Source: Desmonostoc vinosum HA7617-LM4
GTDB taxonomy: Bacteria > Cyanobacteriota > Cyanobacteriia > Cyanobacteriales > Nostocaceae
Direction of reading: 5' to 3'
DNA: 58,365 bases
NCBI GenBank assembly: GCA_019359515.1
Contig: JAHHHC010000038.1
Location: 1-58,365 of the forward strand
Under the pieces are notes generated by a model. The model searched no databases and was not told the DNA's origin. It saw only the letters and a list, made by a program, of their open reading frames with translations. Both the position numbers and the translations under genes were made by a program. Below are positions 32,546 to 41,488 of the stretch, piece by piece (the first letter of the stretch is position 1; each line of letters opens with the position of its first letter).

Positions 32546-33178
32546 CTAAGCTTTGGCAGCAGCAATATCGCCTAAAAAACCGTAGAGATCCATGTGTTCT
32601 CCAAAGGTACGGTTCATTGCAGGCGTGGTCGCTCGGTCTTCGTCGTGCTTGAGTTCAGCCGCCACTGCAATCCAGTTTGTGACAATCGCTCCAGCTTGTG
32701 TCAGGCGCAGCATCGAAGCAAGTTCTGCTGCTGGACTCCAAGTGCCAGATGCGTCAATCACGGCATACACATCATACCCGGCTTTTAAGGCACAAAGGGC
32801 TGGAAAGACAAGGCAAACATCCGTTGTAATGGCTGCCATAATCAGCTTCTGGCGATTCGTTTGTTCGACTGCCGAGCGGCACTTGGGATCGTTCCAGAGA
32901 TTTATGGGCGAGCGATCGTGGATTTCGTGGTCAGGAAAGAGTTCAACAATCTCTGGAATCGTTGGGCCGTTTGGGCCTTTCGCTGAACTAGTGAACAGTA
33001 CCGTTGGTAGGTCAAATACTTTTGCCGTCTTGGCTAAAGCAATAGCATTGTTCTTCAAGACCTGCTGATTCATACTTTGAACCCCTAAGAAAAGCCCAGC
33101 CTGATGATCGATCAGCAGCATGGCGGCATTATCGGGGGTTAACGCTTCATAAAAAGCAGGTTGACTACTTAAAGTCAT
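32546..33178 (-). CDS. Isochorismatase-like cysteine hydrolase (YcaC type)
   Basis: 210 aa, first gene of the minus-strand operon. Asp D24 in LLIDHQAGLF and Cys C122 in AAITTDVCLVFPAL are the catalytic pair of isochorismatase-like hydrolases. The HDRSPINLWNDP block matches the YcaC branch. Its start lies 233 bases from the divergent LysR-type regulator, whose likely box is at 33378-33392. Substrate unknown. Confidence 0.85.
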   Translation of the reverse strand: MTLSSQPAFYEALTPDNAAMLLIDHQAGLFLGVQSMNQQVLKNNAIALAKTAKVFDLPTVLFTSSAKGPNGPTIPEIVELFPDHEIHDRSPINLWNDPKCRSAVEQTNRQKLIMAAITTDVCLVFPALCALKAGYDVYAVIDASGTWSPAAELASMLRLTQAGAIVTNWIAVAAELKHDEDRATTPAMNRTFGEHMDLYGFLGDIAAAKA

Positions 33179-33377
33179 GGGGCATTCCTTTTGTAATTAA
33201 ACAAATTAGAGCGGCAACAAAGCCCAGCAGTGTTATCAAAGGCATCACTGTTATCTGCCTTTAGCGGTAAGCAATGATGAATTTGTTTTACCATCATTAT
33301 TTAGTAGTAGTTTCATCACAGCACTACCCTAAAGGTATAAATCTATTGCTTTTTTATACCAATATTGAAGCTCACTA

Positions 33378-33392
33378 ATACCTTTAAGGTAT
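33378..33392. promoter_or_regulatory. Probable LysR-type regulator box
   Basis: ATACCTT-T-AAGGTAT is a perfect inverted repeat of the T-N11-A type between the divergent LysR gene and the enzyme operon. A related ACCCTAAAGGTAT lies at about 33327-33339. Both fit regulator and activator sites. Confidence 0.55.
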
Positions 33393-33411
33393 TGATAATC
33401 TCAGTTTAACA

Positions 33412-33867
33412 ATGGAGTTTCGGCAGTTACAGTATTTCCTGACAGTTGCAGAAGAGCTGAACTTTAGTCAGGCAGCGCGGCGGCTCAACATGGCTCAACC
33501 GCCACTAACTCGTCAGATTCGTCAGCTGGAACAAGAATTAGGCGTTCAACTATTTAAGCGCAATAGCCGCCGAGTCGAACTGACCGCAGTCGGCAGTGTG
33601 TTTGTTGAGGAAGCCCGTCGTATTTTGGGACAAAATGAAATGCAAGTCTTGCTGGGTTTGGTAGCGGCAGGATTAGGGGTGGCAATTCTTTCTGGTGCGG
33701 CGAAGCAGTTTCAACGCACCGGCGTAGTCTATCGCCAGTTACAGCCGTCCTCCTCTGAAATCGCGCTGGCTATCGCCTATCAACCGCGCGAACTATCTTC
33801 GGTATTGTCAGCATTTCTAGAGATTATTCGGGAAATTTCAGCACCCTTTCAGCGAGGGCAATCATAA
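33412..33867 (+). pseudogene. LysR-family regulator with internal deletion
   Basis: 151 aa in place of the usual about 300. Residues 1-74 are a complete LysR HTH domain (MEFRQLQYFLTVAEELNFSQ, ARRLNMAQPPLTRQIRQLEQ). Directly after ARRILGQNE the chain jumps to the last third of the effector domain (GLVAAGLGVAILSGAAKQF). About 150 residues are missing and the frame is kept. It may still bind DNA but cannot sense an inducer normally. It diverges from the oxidoreductase operon that it presumably controlled. Confidence 0.8.
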
Positions 33868-33879
33868 GTCTATTGTTAG

Positions 33880-34345
33880 TGCCGACTGGTAAGATTGTCA
33901 AAGACGTTGTGTAGCGCATCATGGAACGGACGCAAGTACCCAACACCTACCAGCTAGGCGAAGTCTGCCAAATCCTTGCAAAAGACAACCCCTCACTCAG
34001 GGGCAAAGGCGGGTGCTGGGCGATTGTCAATCAGGTAAACGAGTTTAGTTGCACTGTTAGAACTTGGGATGGTGAGTCTACTGTTGGGTTGCAATATCTG
34101 AAGTCATTTAACTACTTACCTACTGAATGCGAACAAATGCAGACGATCTGCGATCGCATTGCTCGAATATATTCCGATTCTCTCTTTGGAGACGGTCAAA
34201 AATCTGTTGCAGTCATTGGGGAAGCTGAATCGGGCTTATCTTACGGTGGTGGAGGAGAAGCTGTTGAGTGTAGTTGAGCAGGAATACGGGAAAGATAACT
34301 CCCTCAACGCTTAATGCACACATTGGGCTACATCAGGTATTTGAC
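33880..34345 (+). pseudogene. Gene A 3' module, partial copy 3, plus gene B scrap
   Basis: Homology starts in the KIVKDVV block (an in-frame TAG follows), then RTQVPNTYQLGEVCQILAKD, the GGCWAIV and EFSCTVRTWDGESTVGLQYL segments, and a frame loss near 34195. The natural end KLNRAYLTVVEEKLLSVVEQ follows in another frame. Right after it (about 34311-34335) a short piece of gene B (CACATTGGGCTACATCAGG) appears. It is the longest of the partial copies. Confidence 0.75.
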
Positions 34346-34461
34346 GATTTGTACTTTTGTAAAAATTTCATAGAAAGTTGCGTAAAACTATCAGCTTCAA
34401 ACTGTGAAATTACATAGTTTCTTTGTCTATTTAGTTTTTCGATTTTTTGGAGGGAAAGAAA

Positions 34462-34833
34462 ATGAAGAAGTTAACCAGTTTGATGATTGTCGGGGCAATA
34501 TTGTCGATGAGGGCGCCAGCATTGGCCGAAAGTCGTGCGGTTAATATCAGTATTGGCAGTATTGGTGGTGCATTAGATAATGCTGCTTTGCGAACAGTTC
34601 GCCAAGTTATCGGGTTTGCGGTCGGTACTGGCACTGTCGATAAATTTATTGTATATAGTCCTAGAAATGGTTCTCCTATTCCCGTCGAAGGTGGGTTAGG
34701 AGCTTGTGCTGAAGCTGGCTTCGGTATAACTGATGCCAGATTTAAAGCTTTTATCCAGCAGTTGCGTTCAATTACACCCCGCTCAGGAACCTTCTTAAAT
34801 ATAGAACTTACCGCAAGCTGTACACTCAACTAA
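34462..34833 (+). CDS. Small secreted hypothetical protein
   Basis: 123 aa. ATG at 34462 follows a good Shine-Dalgarno (TTGGAGGG, about 8 bases upstream). The N-terminus is a signal peptide: KK, a hydrophobic core (LTSLMIVGAILSM) and a probable cleavage after APALAES. The mature part, with GACAEAG and a final ASCTLN, has two cysteines that could form a disulfide. Family unknown. It is a single cargo gene between two partial gene A copies. Confidence 0.7.
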   Translation: MKKLTSLMIVGAILSMRAPALAESRAVNISIGSIGGALDNAALRTVRQVIGFAVGTGTVDKFIVYSPRNGSPIPVEGGLGACAEAGFGITDARFKAFIQQLRSITPRSGTFLNIELTASCTLN

Positions 34834-34969
34834 GAATGGTGGTACTTAAGCCTCTTGTGTCACTTTTGGAAAATAATTATCAAAGCTTGATTCTGAAACT
34901 GAGAGCGATTGGGTTCTCTCCATTTGGTACAAGAGGGTTAAAGGTAAGGGTGGGTATTGGTGCTCCCGT

Positions 34970-35222
34970 GGTTGCTCTCCATGACTTTAGTTGCACGGTG
35001 AAAACCTGGGATGGCGAATGTACTGTTGGGCTGAAGCATCTAAAGTCCTACAATTACTTACCTGCTGAATGTCGGCAGATGCAGGAGATGTGCGGTAAGC
35101 GAAGCCATGCCGTTAGGCTTATCGCATCCGTAGGCTACAGGACAGTGGCAAGCTAGAAGCAGCAGCAGAGGCAGTTTTGAAATATTTGGGGGAGTTGAAA
35201 CGTCCATATTTGAATAAAATGA
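34970..35222 (+). pseudogene. Gene A 3' module, partial copy 4
   Basis: Starts around DFSCTVKTWDGECTVGLKHL, continues LKSYNYLPAECRQMQ, and is interrupted by the same 38-base repeat as copy 2 (35091-35129). It ends in another frame with AAAEAVLKYLGELKRPYL just before the VOC gene. It has no start codon of its own. Confidence 0.7.
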
Positions 35223-35233
35223 GAGGAAATAAT

Positions 35234-35671
35234 ATGACTCTTAAGCGAATGGACAACGTCGGCATCGTGGTAGAAGCCCTTGATGAGGCCATATCTTTTT
35301 TCACTGAGCTTGGCCTGAAGCTCGCCCTTCGAGCCATGGTCGAAGGAGAATGGGCCGGGCGCGTTACCGGACTAGGCACCCAGCGCGTCGAGATCGCCAT
35401 GATGGTCACTCCCGATGGTCACAGCCGGCTCGAGATCTCACGATTTCTCACCCCGCCTACAGTTGCCGATCACCGGAACGCCCCGGTGAACGCTCTCGGC
35501 TACCTACGCGTCATGTTCACCGTGGACGACATCGACGAGACGCTCGCCAGACTCCGCAAGCGCGGCGCGCAGCTCGTCGGCGAAGTGGTTCAGTACGAGT
35601 CCTCGTATCGGCTTTGCTACATCCGCGATCCCGAAGGACTTCTCATCGGGCTTGCCGAGCAGCTCGCGTAA
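35234..35671 (+). CDS. VOC-family (glyoxalase/bleomycin-resistance-like) protein
   Basis: 145 aa, MTLKRMDNVGIVVEALDEAI then FFTELGLKLALRA, GTQRVEIAMMVTPDGH, VMFTVDDIDETLARLRKRGA and YIRDPEGLLIGLAEQL. These are paired beta-alpha-beta-beta-beta modules of the vicinal oxygen chelate superfamily. A clear GAGAGGAAAT Shine-Dalgarno precedes the ATG at 35234. The gene is strongly GC-rich with C/G-ending codons, unlike its surroundings, so it is a recent arrival from another phylum. The sequence after it resembles half of an integron attC site. Likely function: modification or binding of a small electrophile or antibiotic. Confidence 0.85.
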   Translation: MTLKRMDNVGIVVEALDEAISFFTELGLKLALRAMVEGEWAGRVTGLGTQRVEIAMMVTPDGHSRLEISRFLTPPTVADHRNAPVNALGYLRVMFTVDDIDETLARLRKRGAQLVGEVVQYESSYRLCYIRDPEGLLIGLAEQLA

Positions 35672-35746
35672 AGCGTTCTCGCATTAGCCACAGAACAGCA
35701 CTTGCCGCAAGGCAAGCGAACTGCCAGTTGGGATACATTCATTGGC

Positions 35747-35775
35747 GTATAACAATTCGCTTGGAGCGGACGGGC
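35747..35775 (+). other. attC-like half site after the VOC gene
   Basis: GTATAAC fits the RYYYAAC core, and AATTCGCTTGGAGCGGAC after it resembles the first arm of integron attC sites. A CAAGCGAA at about 35817-35824 can pair with TTCGCTTG, but no clear GTTRRRY second core follows. If real, it is a truncated recombination site. Confidence 0.3.
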
Positions 35776-36027
35776 AGTATCTCTTCGTCTATCGTTCTAG
35801 TCTTTATTGTCGCTGCTCAAGCGAACCGTTGGTCTGCATTGAGTTATTGGTTAGGACAGTATTGAAAGGCGATCAATTGGAATCAAGTATTACCCTTGCG
35901 AATGCGCTCAATTGCAGCGATCGTTGCTGAGTTTGAGGTGGTTCAGGGTGTTTCTGCTTGGGTGGGTTGGTTTAGTGTGCTGTTTGTTAACCAACGGTTT
36001 ACAAAAACCGGGAATAAGCACGGATGT

Positions 36028-36293
36028 CACGGATGATGAGTTGTACCGTGAGAAACTGGGATGGCGAGTACACGGTTGGGTTGCAATATCTGAAGTCATT
36101 TGACTATTTACCTGCTGAGTGTGAGCAGATACAGTCCTTGAGCGATCGCATTACTCGAATATATTGCGACACGCTCTTTGGAGACAGTCAAAAATCTGTT
36201 GCAGTCGTTGGGGAAGCTGAATCGGGCTTATTTGACTGCTGTGGAGGAGAAATTGTTGAGTGTGTTGGAGTCTGAATATGTAGAAAGATAACT
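36028..36293 (+). pseudogene. Gene A 3' module, partial copy 5
   Basis: Begins at MSCTVRNWDGEYTVGLQYL and reads LKSFDYLPAECEQIQSL, then the DRITRIYCDTLF block. The frame then shifts and the natural C-terminus (LNRAYLTAVEEKLLSVLESE) is in another frame. It is followed within 10 bases by a gene B remnant. Confidence 0.7.
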
Positions 36294-36304
36294 TACTCAA
36301 CGAT

Positions 36305-36432
36305 TAATACACACACTGGGCTACATCAGGCTATTCATGAACTACGACATGGGTCAGTTAACGAAGCGAAACAGATATTAGCAAGGCAGATAGCGGTATT
36401 GGCAAATGCGAGGTGTGCTGTTGTAGCTCTAT
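36305..36432 (+). pseudogene. Gene B 3' remnant
   Basis: Nucleotides from ACACTGGGCTACATCAGG through CATGAACTACGACATGGGTC to GCAAATGCGAG match the second half of the small gene at 55218-55382, with several base changes and frameshifts. It directly follows gene A copy 5, as the shorter scrap follows copy 3, so A then B is probably the ancestral order. Confidence 0.65.
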
Positions 36433-36497
36433 AACCCTCTTTTGTCACTATGTTGAGAGTAAAATTGAAAACAAGGGACGAAACCGAGACAGGGAAA

Positions 36498-36944
36498 ATG
36501 AAACAGCCTCGTTGTGCTGCGCCAACAATCAAATTTATAGATGAATATTGTCAGTGGTATAAAAGCCTGTTTTCAGATGTTAGGAGTTTCGAGGCTTTTA
36601 AATATCTTCACATAGGCTGTATTTCTGATATAAAACGAAAAACATTACCTGCGATCGCTAAAATTGTAGGATTAGATAATCATCAAGGACTACATCATCT
36701 TAACACTATACCTGCAACACTAGACCTAGCTAAATCCCTAAAAAATTTCTCTCAAACAATCACTCAACCAATGTCACTGTCTGATATTTCCCAATGGGAT
36801 GGGCGGACAGTACGTGAGCGAGAACAAAAAATTAGACAAGCAGCCTTAATATTGGCGGGAGAATGTATTGCAAAGCTATTAGAAAATCTGTCAAAGTCAC
36901 CCGAAGCAATGAAGACGGGTAAAAACGCGCAAAGCGATGTTTAA
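36498..36944 (+). pseudogene. Chimeric transposase fragment (IS701-like plus ISKra4-like)
   Basis: 148 aa. The first about 52 residues (FIDEYCQWYKSLFSDVRSFE, KYLHIGCISDIKRKTL) look like the N-terminus of IS701-type transposases. From about residue 53 (LNTIPATLDLAKSL, then SDISQWDGRTVREREQKIRQ and ALILAGECIAKLLENLSKSP) it resembles an ISKra4-type N-terminus. The two parts share a frame by chance. Neither has a catalytic domain. Confidence 0.5.
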
Positions 36945-37444
36945 CAAATCATTGGTAAGGGAAAACAATAAATTTCTCGATTTGCTGCAATGTTGGCACG
37001 TGTTGCAATGGAACCTGCCTTACAGTCAGCAATGAAGACAAAGTTTTTGTGTCCAATCACTTTTACTATTTTTTCCCAGGTGGGGAAATATAAAGCGTCA
37101 TCGGCTCCATTACCTTCAAGCGTTGCACTTACTAACGGCATTCCCATTGGGTCTAGTATTGCCAATAGCTGACGATATTGCAATAAGTCTGGACGTTTAT
37201 CTTTGGAGTAGCCATAACGCAGTAGATTCTCTTCTGTATCCCTTTGATTTTCATGGTTTACACTAAAGCTAGTTGTATCTGTACGTGCGATTTTTGTTGG
37301 TAATTCGTAGGCTCTAATTATCTGTCTTCCTAATTTAATTTCTATGGAATATCGTCTATCCGCTCGGAACTTATTTTTACTTCTGCCTCGCTCATCGATG
37401 CACACTATCCCAACCTGACTGCCTGTCCTCACACTACCCTTCAA
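36941..37444 (-). pseudogene. IS1634/IS4-like transposase fragment
   Basis: 167 aa with ARTDTTSFSVNHENQ carrying the first catalytic Asp, a GYSKDKRPDLLQYRQLLAIL block and GMPLVSATLEGNGADDALYF, as in IS1634-type DDE transposases. Both ends are missing. It is convergent with the preceding fragment and overlaps it by four bases. Inactive. Confidence 0.7.
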
Positions 37445-37545
37445 TCATCTACCACAATGCCTTTGCTTCAAAAATTGTCTTAACCATTAGCCTTCAAGGA
37501 ATTAATTCCTTTTTCCGCTTCAAAATCAGCGAACGCACAGTTATG

Positions 37546-37622
37546 AAGCTTTTAAGGCGCTGATAGAATTACGCAATCACATTTAATAGTATGTTTGTAT
37601 TTGATAACCTTTTACTGGCGTA
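37546..37622 (+). pseudogene. Gene A N-terminal scrap
   Basis: TTTAAGGCGCTGATAGAATT and ACGCAATCACA, then TTTGATAACC, correspond to the GKALMELRDR and VIFDNL parts of gene A with an internal deletion and stops. A sixth trace of the same gene in 10 kb. Confidence 0.45.
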
Positions 37623-37651
37623 GCAAGGCTAAAGTGATGCAAAAAAATCTC

Positions 37652-37721
37652 TAGGTTGGGTCGAAGAATGAGACCCAAAACCTTGACCATTGTTGGGTTT
37701 CGCGTTGCTTAACCCAACCTA
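37652..37721. repeat. AGGTTGGGT inverted-repeat element
   Basis: TAGGTTGGGT and AACCCAACCTA form the outer arms. Inner TGAGACCCAA and TTGGGTTTCG pair as well. It is a common cyanobacterial REP-like palindrome and may be a passive hairpin upstream of tpsB. Confidence 0.65.
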
Positions 37722-38043
37722 CACTTAATGCACAAATTTAGCTGTGCCACGCTACTACTTGGATTAATACATCAGAAATGTCAGTATTTTTTCTGATGAC
37801 AACTGTAAAAAATATAGTAAATATTAATATCAAATGATATAGCACCCGCTACATCAAAGTATCGGGATTAAGTAGATAACTAATCATGCAAAATAAATTA
37901 TTTAAGTAAGTTTGCGAGAATAAATACAACTACATTAAGTAATGTAAATAAGTCAAATAAGCTTTTAGTAAAAGCTATTTTTTCAATTGGTATTAGTTAA
38001 GCAAGGTAACTATTAATAGTAACAGAATACAGCGATTTCAACC

Positions 38044-39861
38044 GTGTTGAAAAATGGCTCAATATTTATGCATAGGTACTTAAATGTGAAGAAAGAATCG
38101 AGAATTAACTATACGCAAGGACAGCAACTGATTCGTAAACCTCGCATAGAGACACTGAAACTTTTAACATTTGGCTTTGTTATAGCAGCAGTAGTGTGCA
38201 ACTATCATCAGGCGATCGCCCAAACTACCAATCCTCAACAAACATTACCGCCTAATCGCTTACCTGTCCCTCCGATACCGTCGGATGTACTACCGCAGAT
38301 ACCAGACCAGGAGCAATTACTTCCTCCTCTGCAACTACCAGAACAGCCAACTCAGGGACAGGATGATCCTAATACCAAATTGCGAGTTGATCGCATTGAA
38401 GTTGTTGGTAGTACAGTTTTCAAAGCAGAACAGTTTGCCGCTATTACGGCTCCTTTTGTGGGACGTGAAGTATCGTTTGCAGAGTTGTTGCAAGTCAAAG
38501 ATGCGATCGCCAAGCTCTACACTGATAACGGTTATGTAACAACAGGGGCATTAATTACACCGCAGACAGTAGAAGCCGGAGTAATCAAAATTCAGGTGGT
38601 TGAGGGAAGTTTGCAAGAAATCAAAATCGTTGGGAATCGGCGATTGCAAAGTAAATACATTCGCGATCGCATCCAACTCGGTGCCGGCAAACCTTTGAAT
38701 GTACCCCACTTACTAGAAAAGCTGCAACTACTCCGCCTCGATCCGCGCATTCAAAACCTGTCAGCCGAGTTACAAACGGGTATGCGTCCAGGAACTAATA
38801 TATTACGAGTCGAGGTTGAAGAAGCAGATACCTTCAAGCTAACAGCAACCTTAGATAATGGGCGATCGCCAAGTGTAGGTAGTTTTCGCCGAGGAATAGA
38901 TTTGCAAGAAAGCAATTTATTAGGTTTTGGCGATACGCTCAATGTTGGGTACGCCAATACCGATGGTAGTAATACGATCAATGTCAATTACACGCTGCCA
39001 GTTAATGCTCGTAATGGCACTGTATCGTTTGGTTTTAATCAGGGTTGGAACCACGTTATTGAACAACCATTTAGCGTCCTTGATATTCTGTCAAATACCC
39101 GCTCTTACGAAGTGGGTTATCGGCAACCGTTAGTGCAGAAGCCAACGGAAGAATTAGCGGTGGGGATATCTTTCTCGCGTCAAGAAAGCCAAACTGAGTT
39201 AGGTCTTGATAATATTGGCGGGTTTCCGTTATCACCTGGTGCTGATGCAGAGGGAAAAACTAAAATTTCTGCCCTGCGCTTTACCCAGGAATATACCCAA
39301 CGCAGCAATCAGCAAGTTTTTGCAGCGCGATTGCAATTTAGCTTAGGGGTAGATTGGTTTGATGCCAATGTCAATGATAATGCCCCAGATAGCCGCTTTT
39401 TTACATGGCGGGGACAGGCACAGTGGGTGCGGCAGTTAAAACCCGATACTCTGTTTTTGGTTAGGGGTGACTTACAACTGGCAGCCGATTCTTTAGTGCC
39501 ATTGGAGCAATTTGGTCTAGGTGGGCAACAGACTGTACGGGGATATCGTCAGGATGTATTACTCACAGACAATGGTGTGTTATTGTCGGCAGAATTGCGA
39601 TTGCCTATTGCCCGTGTTCCTAATATCGGCGGCGTTCTACAACTGACACCCTTCATTGATATTGGTAAAGGTTGGAATAACAATGGTGAAAATCCATCAT
39701 CTAGTTTGCTGGTGGGTACAGGGTTAGGGCTACTGTGGAAACAAGGCGATAACTTTTCAGCCCGTCTGGATTGGGGTATTCCTCTAACATCAATGGATGG
39801 AGAAAAGCGATCGCTTCAAGAAAATGGGTTGTATTTTTCACTCAGCTATTCGCCATTTTAG
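38044..39861 (+). CDS. TpsB-type outer-membrane transporter (ShlB/FhaC/HecB family)
   Basis: 605 aa. A hydrophobic N-terminal signal (LKLLTFGFVIAAVVC, cleavage near AIAQ) is followed by a Pro-rich stretch (PPNRLPVPPIPSD). POTRA domains start at about 115 (VDRIEVVGSTVF, later EIKIVGNRRLQSKYI), and a C-terminal beta-barrel carries GLGGQQTVRGYRQD (VRGYR near 498), the signature of two-partner secretion transporters, ending in Phe. It exports TpsA-type exoproteins through the outer membrane. GTG at 38044 opens the frame; ATG at 38068 is a good alternative. It precedes the interrupted TpsA and is the only TpsB here, so it may also serve the TpsA at 51502. Confidence 0.88.
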   Translation: MLKNGSIFMHRYLNVKKESRINYTQGQQLIRKPRIETLKLLTFGFVIAAVVCNYHQAIAQTTNPQQTLPPNRLPVPPIPSDVLPQIPDQEQLLPPLQLPEQPTQGQDDPNTKLRVDRIEVVGSTVFKAEQFAAITAPFVGREVSFAELLQVKDAIAKLYTDNGYVTTGALITPQTVEAGVIKIQVVEGSLQEIKIVGNRRLQSKYIRDRIQLGAGKPLNVPHLLEKLQLLRLDPRIQNLSAELQTGMRPGTNILRVEVEEADTFKLTATLDNGRSPSVGSFRRGIDLQESNLLGFGDTLNVGYANTDGSNTINVNYTLPVNARNGTVSFGFNQGWNHVIEQPFSVLDILSNTRSYEVGYRQPLVQKPTEELAVGISFSRQESQTELGLDNIGGFPLSPGADAEGKTKISALRFTQEYTQRSNQQVFAARLQFSLGVDWFDANVNDNAPDSRFFTWRGQAQWVRQLKPDTLFLVRGDLQLAADSLVPLEQFGLGGQQTVRGYRQDVLLTDNGVLLSAELRLPIARVPNIGGVLQLTPFIDIGKGWNNNGENPSSSLLVGTGLGLLWKQGDNFSARLDWGIPLTSMDGEKRSLQENGLYFSLSYSPF

Positions 39862-40011
39862 GAACTTCCAAATCAAAAATATCCAGTACGCTGCTTTAGA
39901 TTCCAAGCCTGAACGCACCATCTTACTTTCAGGTGTTAACTAACCCTCTGATTTGTGCTTGAAGAGAACATAGTGAATGGAGTTGTTAATAACACCATTG
40001 CGGGAACACTA

Positions 40012-40299
40012 ATGTTATCAGCAAAAGGGAGAACTTATCTCATGAGAGCGATCGCTTTTCTATCCACATTCATAACTGGATACTTAACTTCCGTTCTGGC
40101 TATACCTGCGAACGCCCAAGTTACTCCAGAAGGTACAGTTAACTCCAGCGTTTCTAAAAGTGGCAACGATTTCACCATCACAAATGGAAGTCGTATCGGT
40201 AATAACCTTTTCCACAGCTTTAGTCAATTTTCAGTTCCCAGTAACGGCTCTGCATTTTTCAACAATGCCTCGGACATTCAAAATATTTTTAGCCGAGTA
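40012..40299 (+). pseudogene. TpsA exoprotein (filamentous hemagglutinin type), 5' part, IS-interrupted
   Basis: The signal peptide (MRAIAFLSTFITGYLTSVLA, cleavage after AIPANA) is followed by the secretion domain start: QVTPEGTVNSSVSKSGNDFT, LFHSFSQFSVPSNGSAFFNN and IQNIFSRV. The IS630-type element enters at 40299. After it (41543) the frame would resume with TGGNISN for a few codons, exactly as in TpsA proteins, then is lost again. The rest of the gene is absent. It was the natural partner of the TpsB just upstream. Confidence 0.8.
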
Positions 40300-40307
40300 A
40301 TACCAAT

Positions 40308-40985
40308 TCACGAAAAGCCTGATACAAATAAAGCATCCAAAATAAAACCCCAACCTGTAATAGAAGCAACAATTGATGTGTTAAGTTGCTCAAGACGTTG
40401 CCATACAAATTCTCTCAACTCATTCAAAGAGTGAAAGGATTCCCAACTCAAAGACTTTTTAATCTCTTGCCACAAGCGTTCTATCGGATTAACTTGTGGT
40501 GTATGCGGTGGTTGAAATAAAAGAATGATATTTTCTGGCACTTGAAGATATTGGCTACAATGAAAAGCTCCGTTATCTAGCTGGAGAATGTGTATATCCT
40601 CCTAATATGCAGCCGAAAACTTTTCCAGAAATATGTTGAAACAGGTGGTATTTAAATGTGAAAATTCCCAAATAAAATGTTCTCCAGTTAATGGTTCTAC
40701 CAAGCCATATAGATAAAAATTGTCTAAGCTGTTCCACATATAACTTGCATAATTAGGGCGGGCAAGATGCCCACCCCACAAGAGTTTTATTTAATTTGAT
40801 TATGTAATTTAGATGTTTTTTAGCTTATGCATCCATTGCATATTTCCTAAAGGTTTTACCCCTTTTTTGGTAATTAATCTTCCCGGCTCAGTTTTTAACC
40901 CTAGTCTACTTTCGTCCCCACACCAATATCTCATCCTTTTTTGTTTAGCTACTGGTAGTACTATGTGTTTTTTGATTACCTCTAA
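40308..40985 (-). pseudogene. IS630 transposase remnant, minus strand
   Basis: Pieces in order on the minus strand are RMRYWCGDESRLGLKT, GVKPLGNMQW, a short foreign insert with a stop, LDNFYLYGLVEPLTGEHF, then a stop and HILQLDNGAFHCSQYL, HTPQVNPIERLWQEIKKSL. The catalytic D, D and E (PxERxW type) are in separate frames. Inactive. Confidence 0.7.
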
Positions 40986-40999
40986 GTAACAGAAAAAAT

Positions 41000-41488
41000 G
41001 TGAGAGGAGACAGAAGAAAAGGAAGGATTAATGTGATGGGAGGATTAAGGTATTCAGATAAGAAAAGATTTGTAGAATTTATCGATAAAGGCAATGCAGA
41101 CAATTTTTATAAAGTCCTAAAAATCTTTTATGAAGAAATAGTTTTTGAATGGGTAGAAGCTGGTAATCAAGCTAAAGATTTTGTGAAAAAAGGAGCAAAA
41201 ATAGTTATTATTCTTGATAATGCAAGTTTTCACAAAAAATCAGAGTATATCAATAAAATTGAAGCAGAAATGCCAAATATTCATTTGGAGTTTCTCCAGG
41301 AATATAGCCCAGATTATAACTTAATTGAATTGGTCTGGCACTCGACAAAGGAATATATTGCTAATCGCCTATTTAAATCAATTGAAGACCTAGAATATTT
41401 ATTACATCAACTTTTAAATGAAGGAGAGTTAATTATTAAATGGGGACGAAAACTCAAAAATAAAGTCGACGCTGTTATCACAATTTAA
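41000..41488 (+). pseudogene. IS630-type transposase, C-terminal part, plus strand
   Basis: 162 aa with INVMGGLRYSDKKRFVEF, the second catalytic Asp in IVIILDNASFHKKSEYI, and the final Glu in SPDYNLIELVWHSTKEYIAN. The N-terminal HTH part is missing. It differs clearly from the minus-strand copy, so it belongs to another IS630 subgroup. Confidence 0.7.

Larger units (their letters stand above)
37445..38043. other. Intergenic region of about 600 bases before tpsB
   Basis: No intact gene. It holds a scrap of gene A's N-terminal domain (37546-37622) and a TAGGTTGGGT palindrome (37652-37721). About 300 AT-rich bases after that should contain the promoter of the TpsB gene; I see no unambiguous -10/-35. 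Confidence 0.5.

Noticed and set aside
35350-35865. 171-aa Arg-rich plus-strand ORF over the VOC gene
   Set aside because: Shadow frame of a GC-rich gene, dominated by Arg, Ser and His; the VOC frame is clearly the coding one.
38285-38539. 84-aa plus-strand ORF inside tpsB
   Set aside because: Lies fully within the strongly coding TpsB frame and has no recognisable content.
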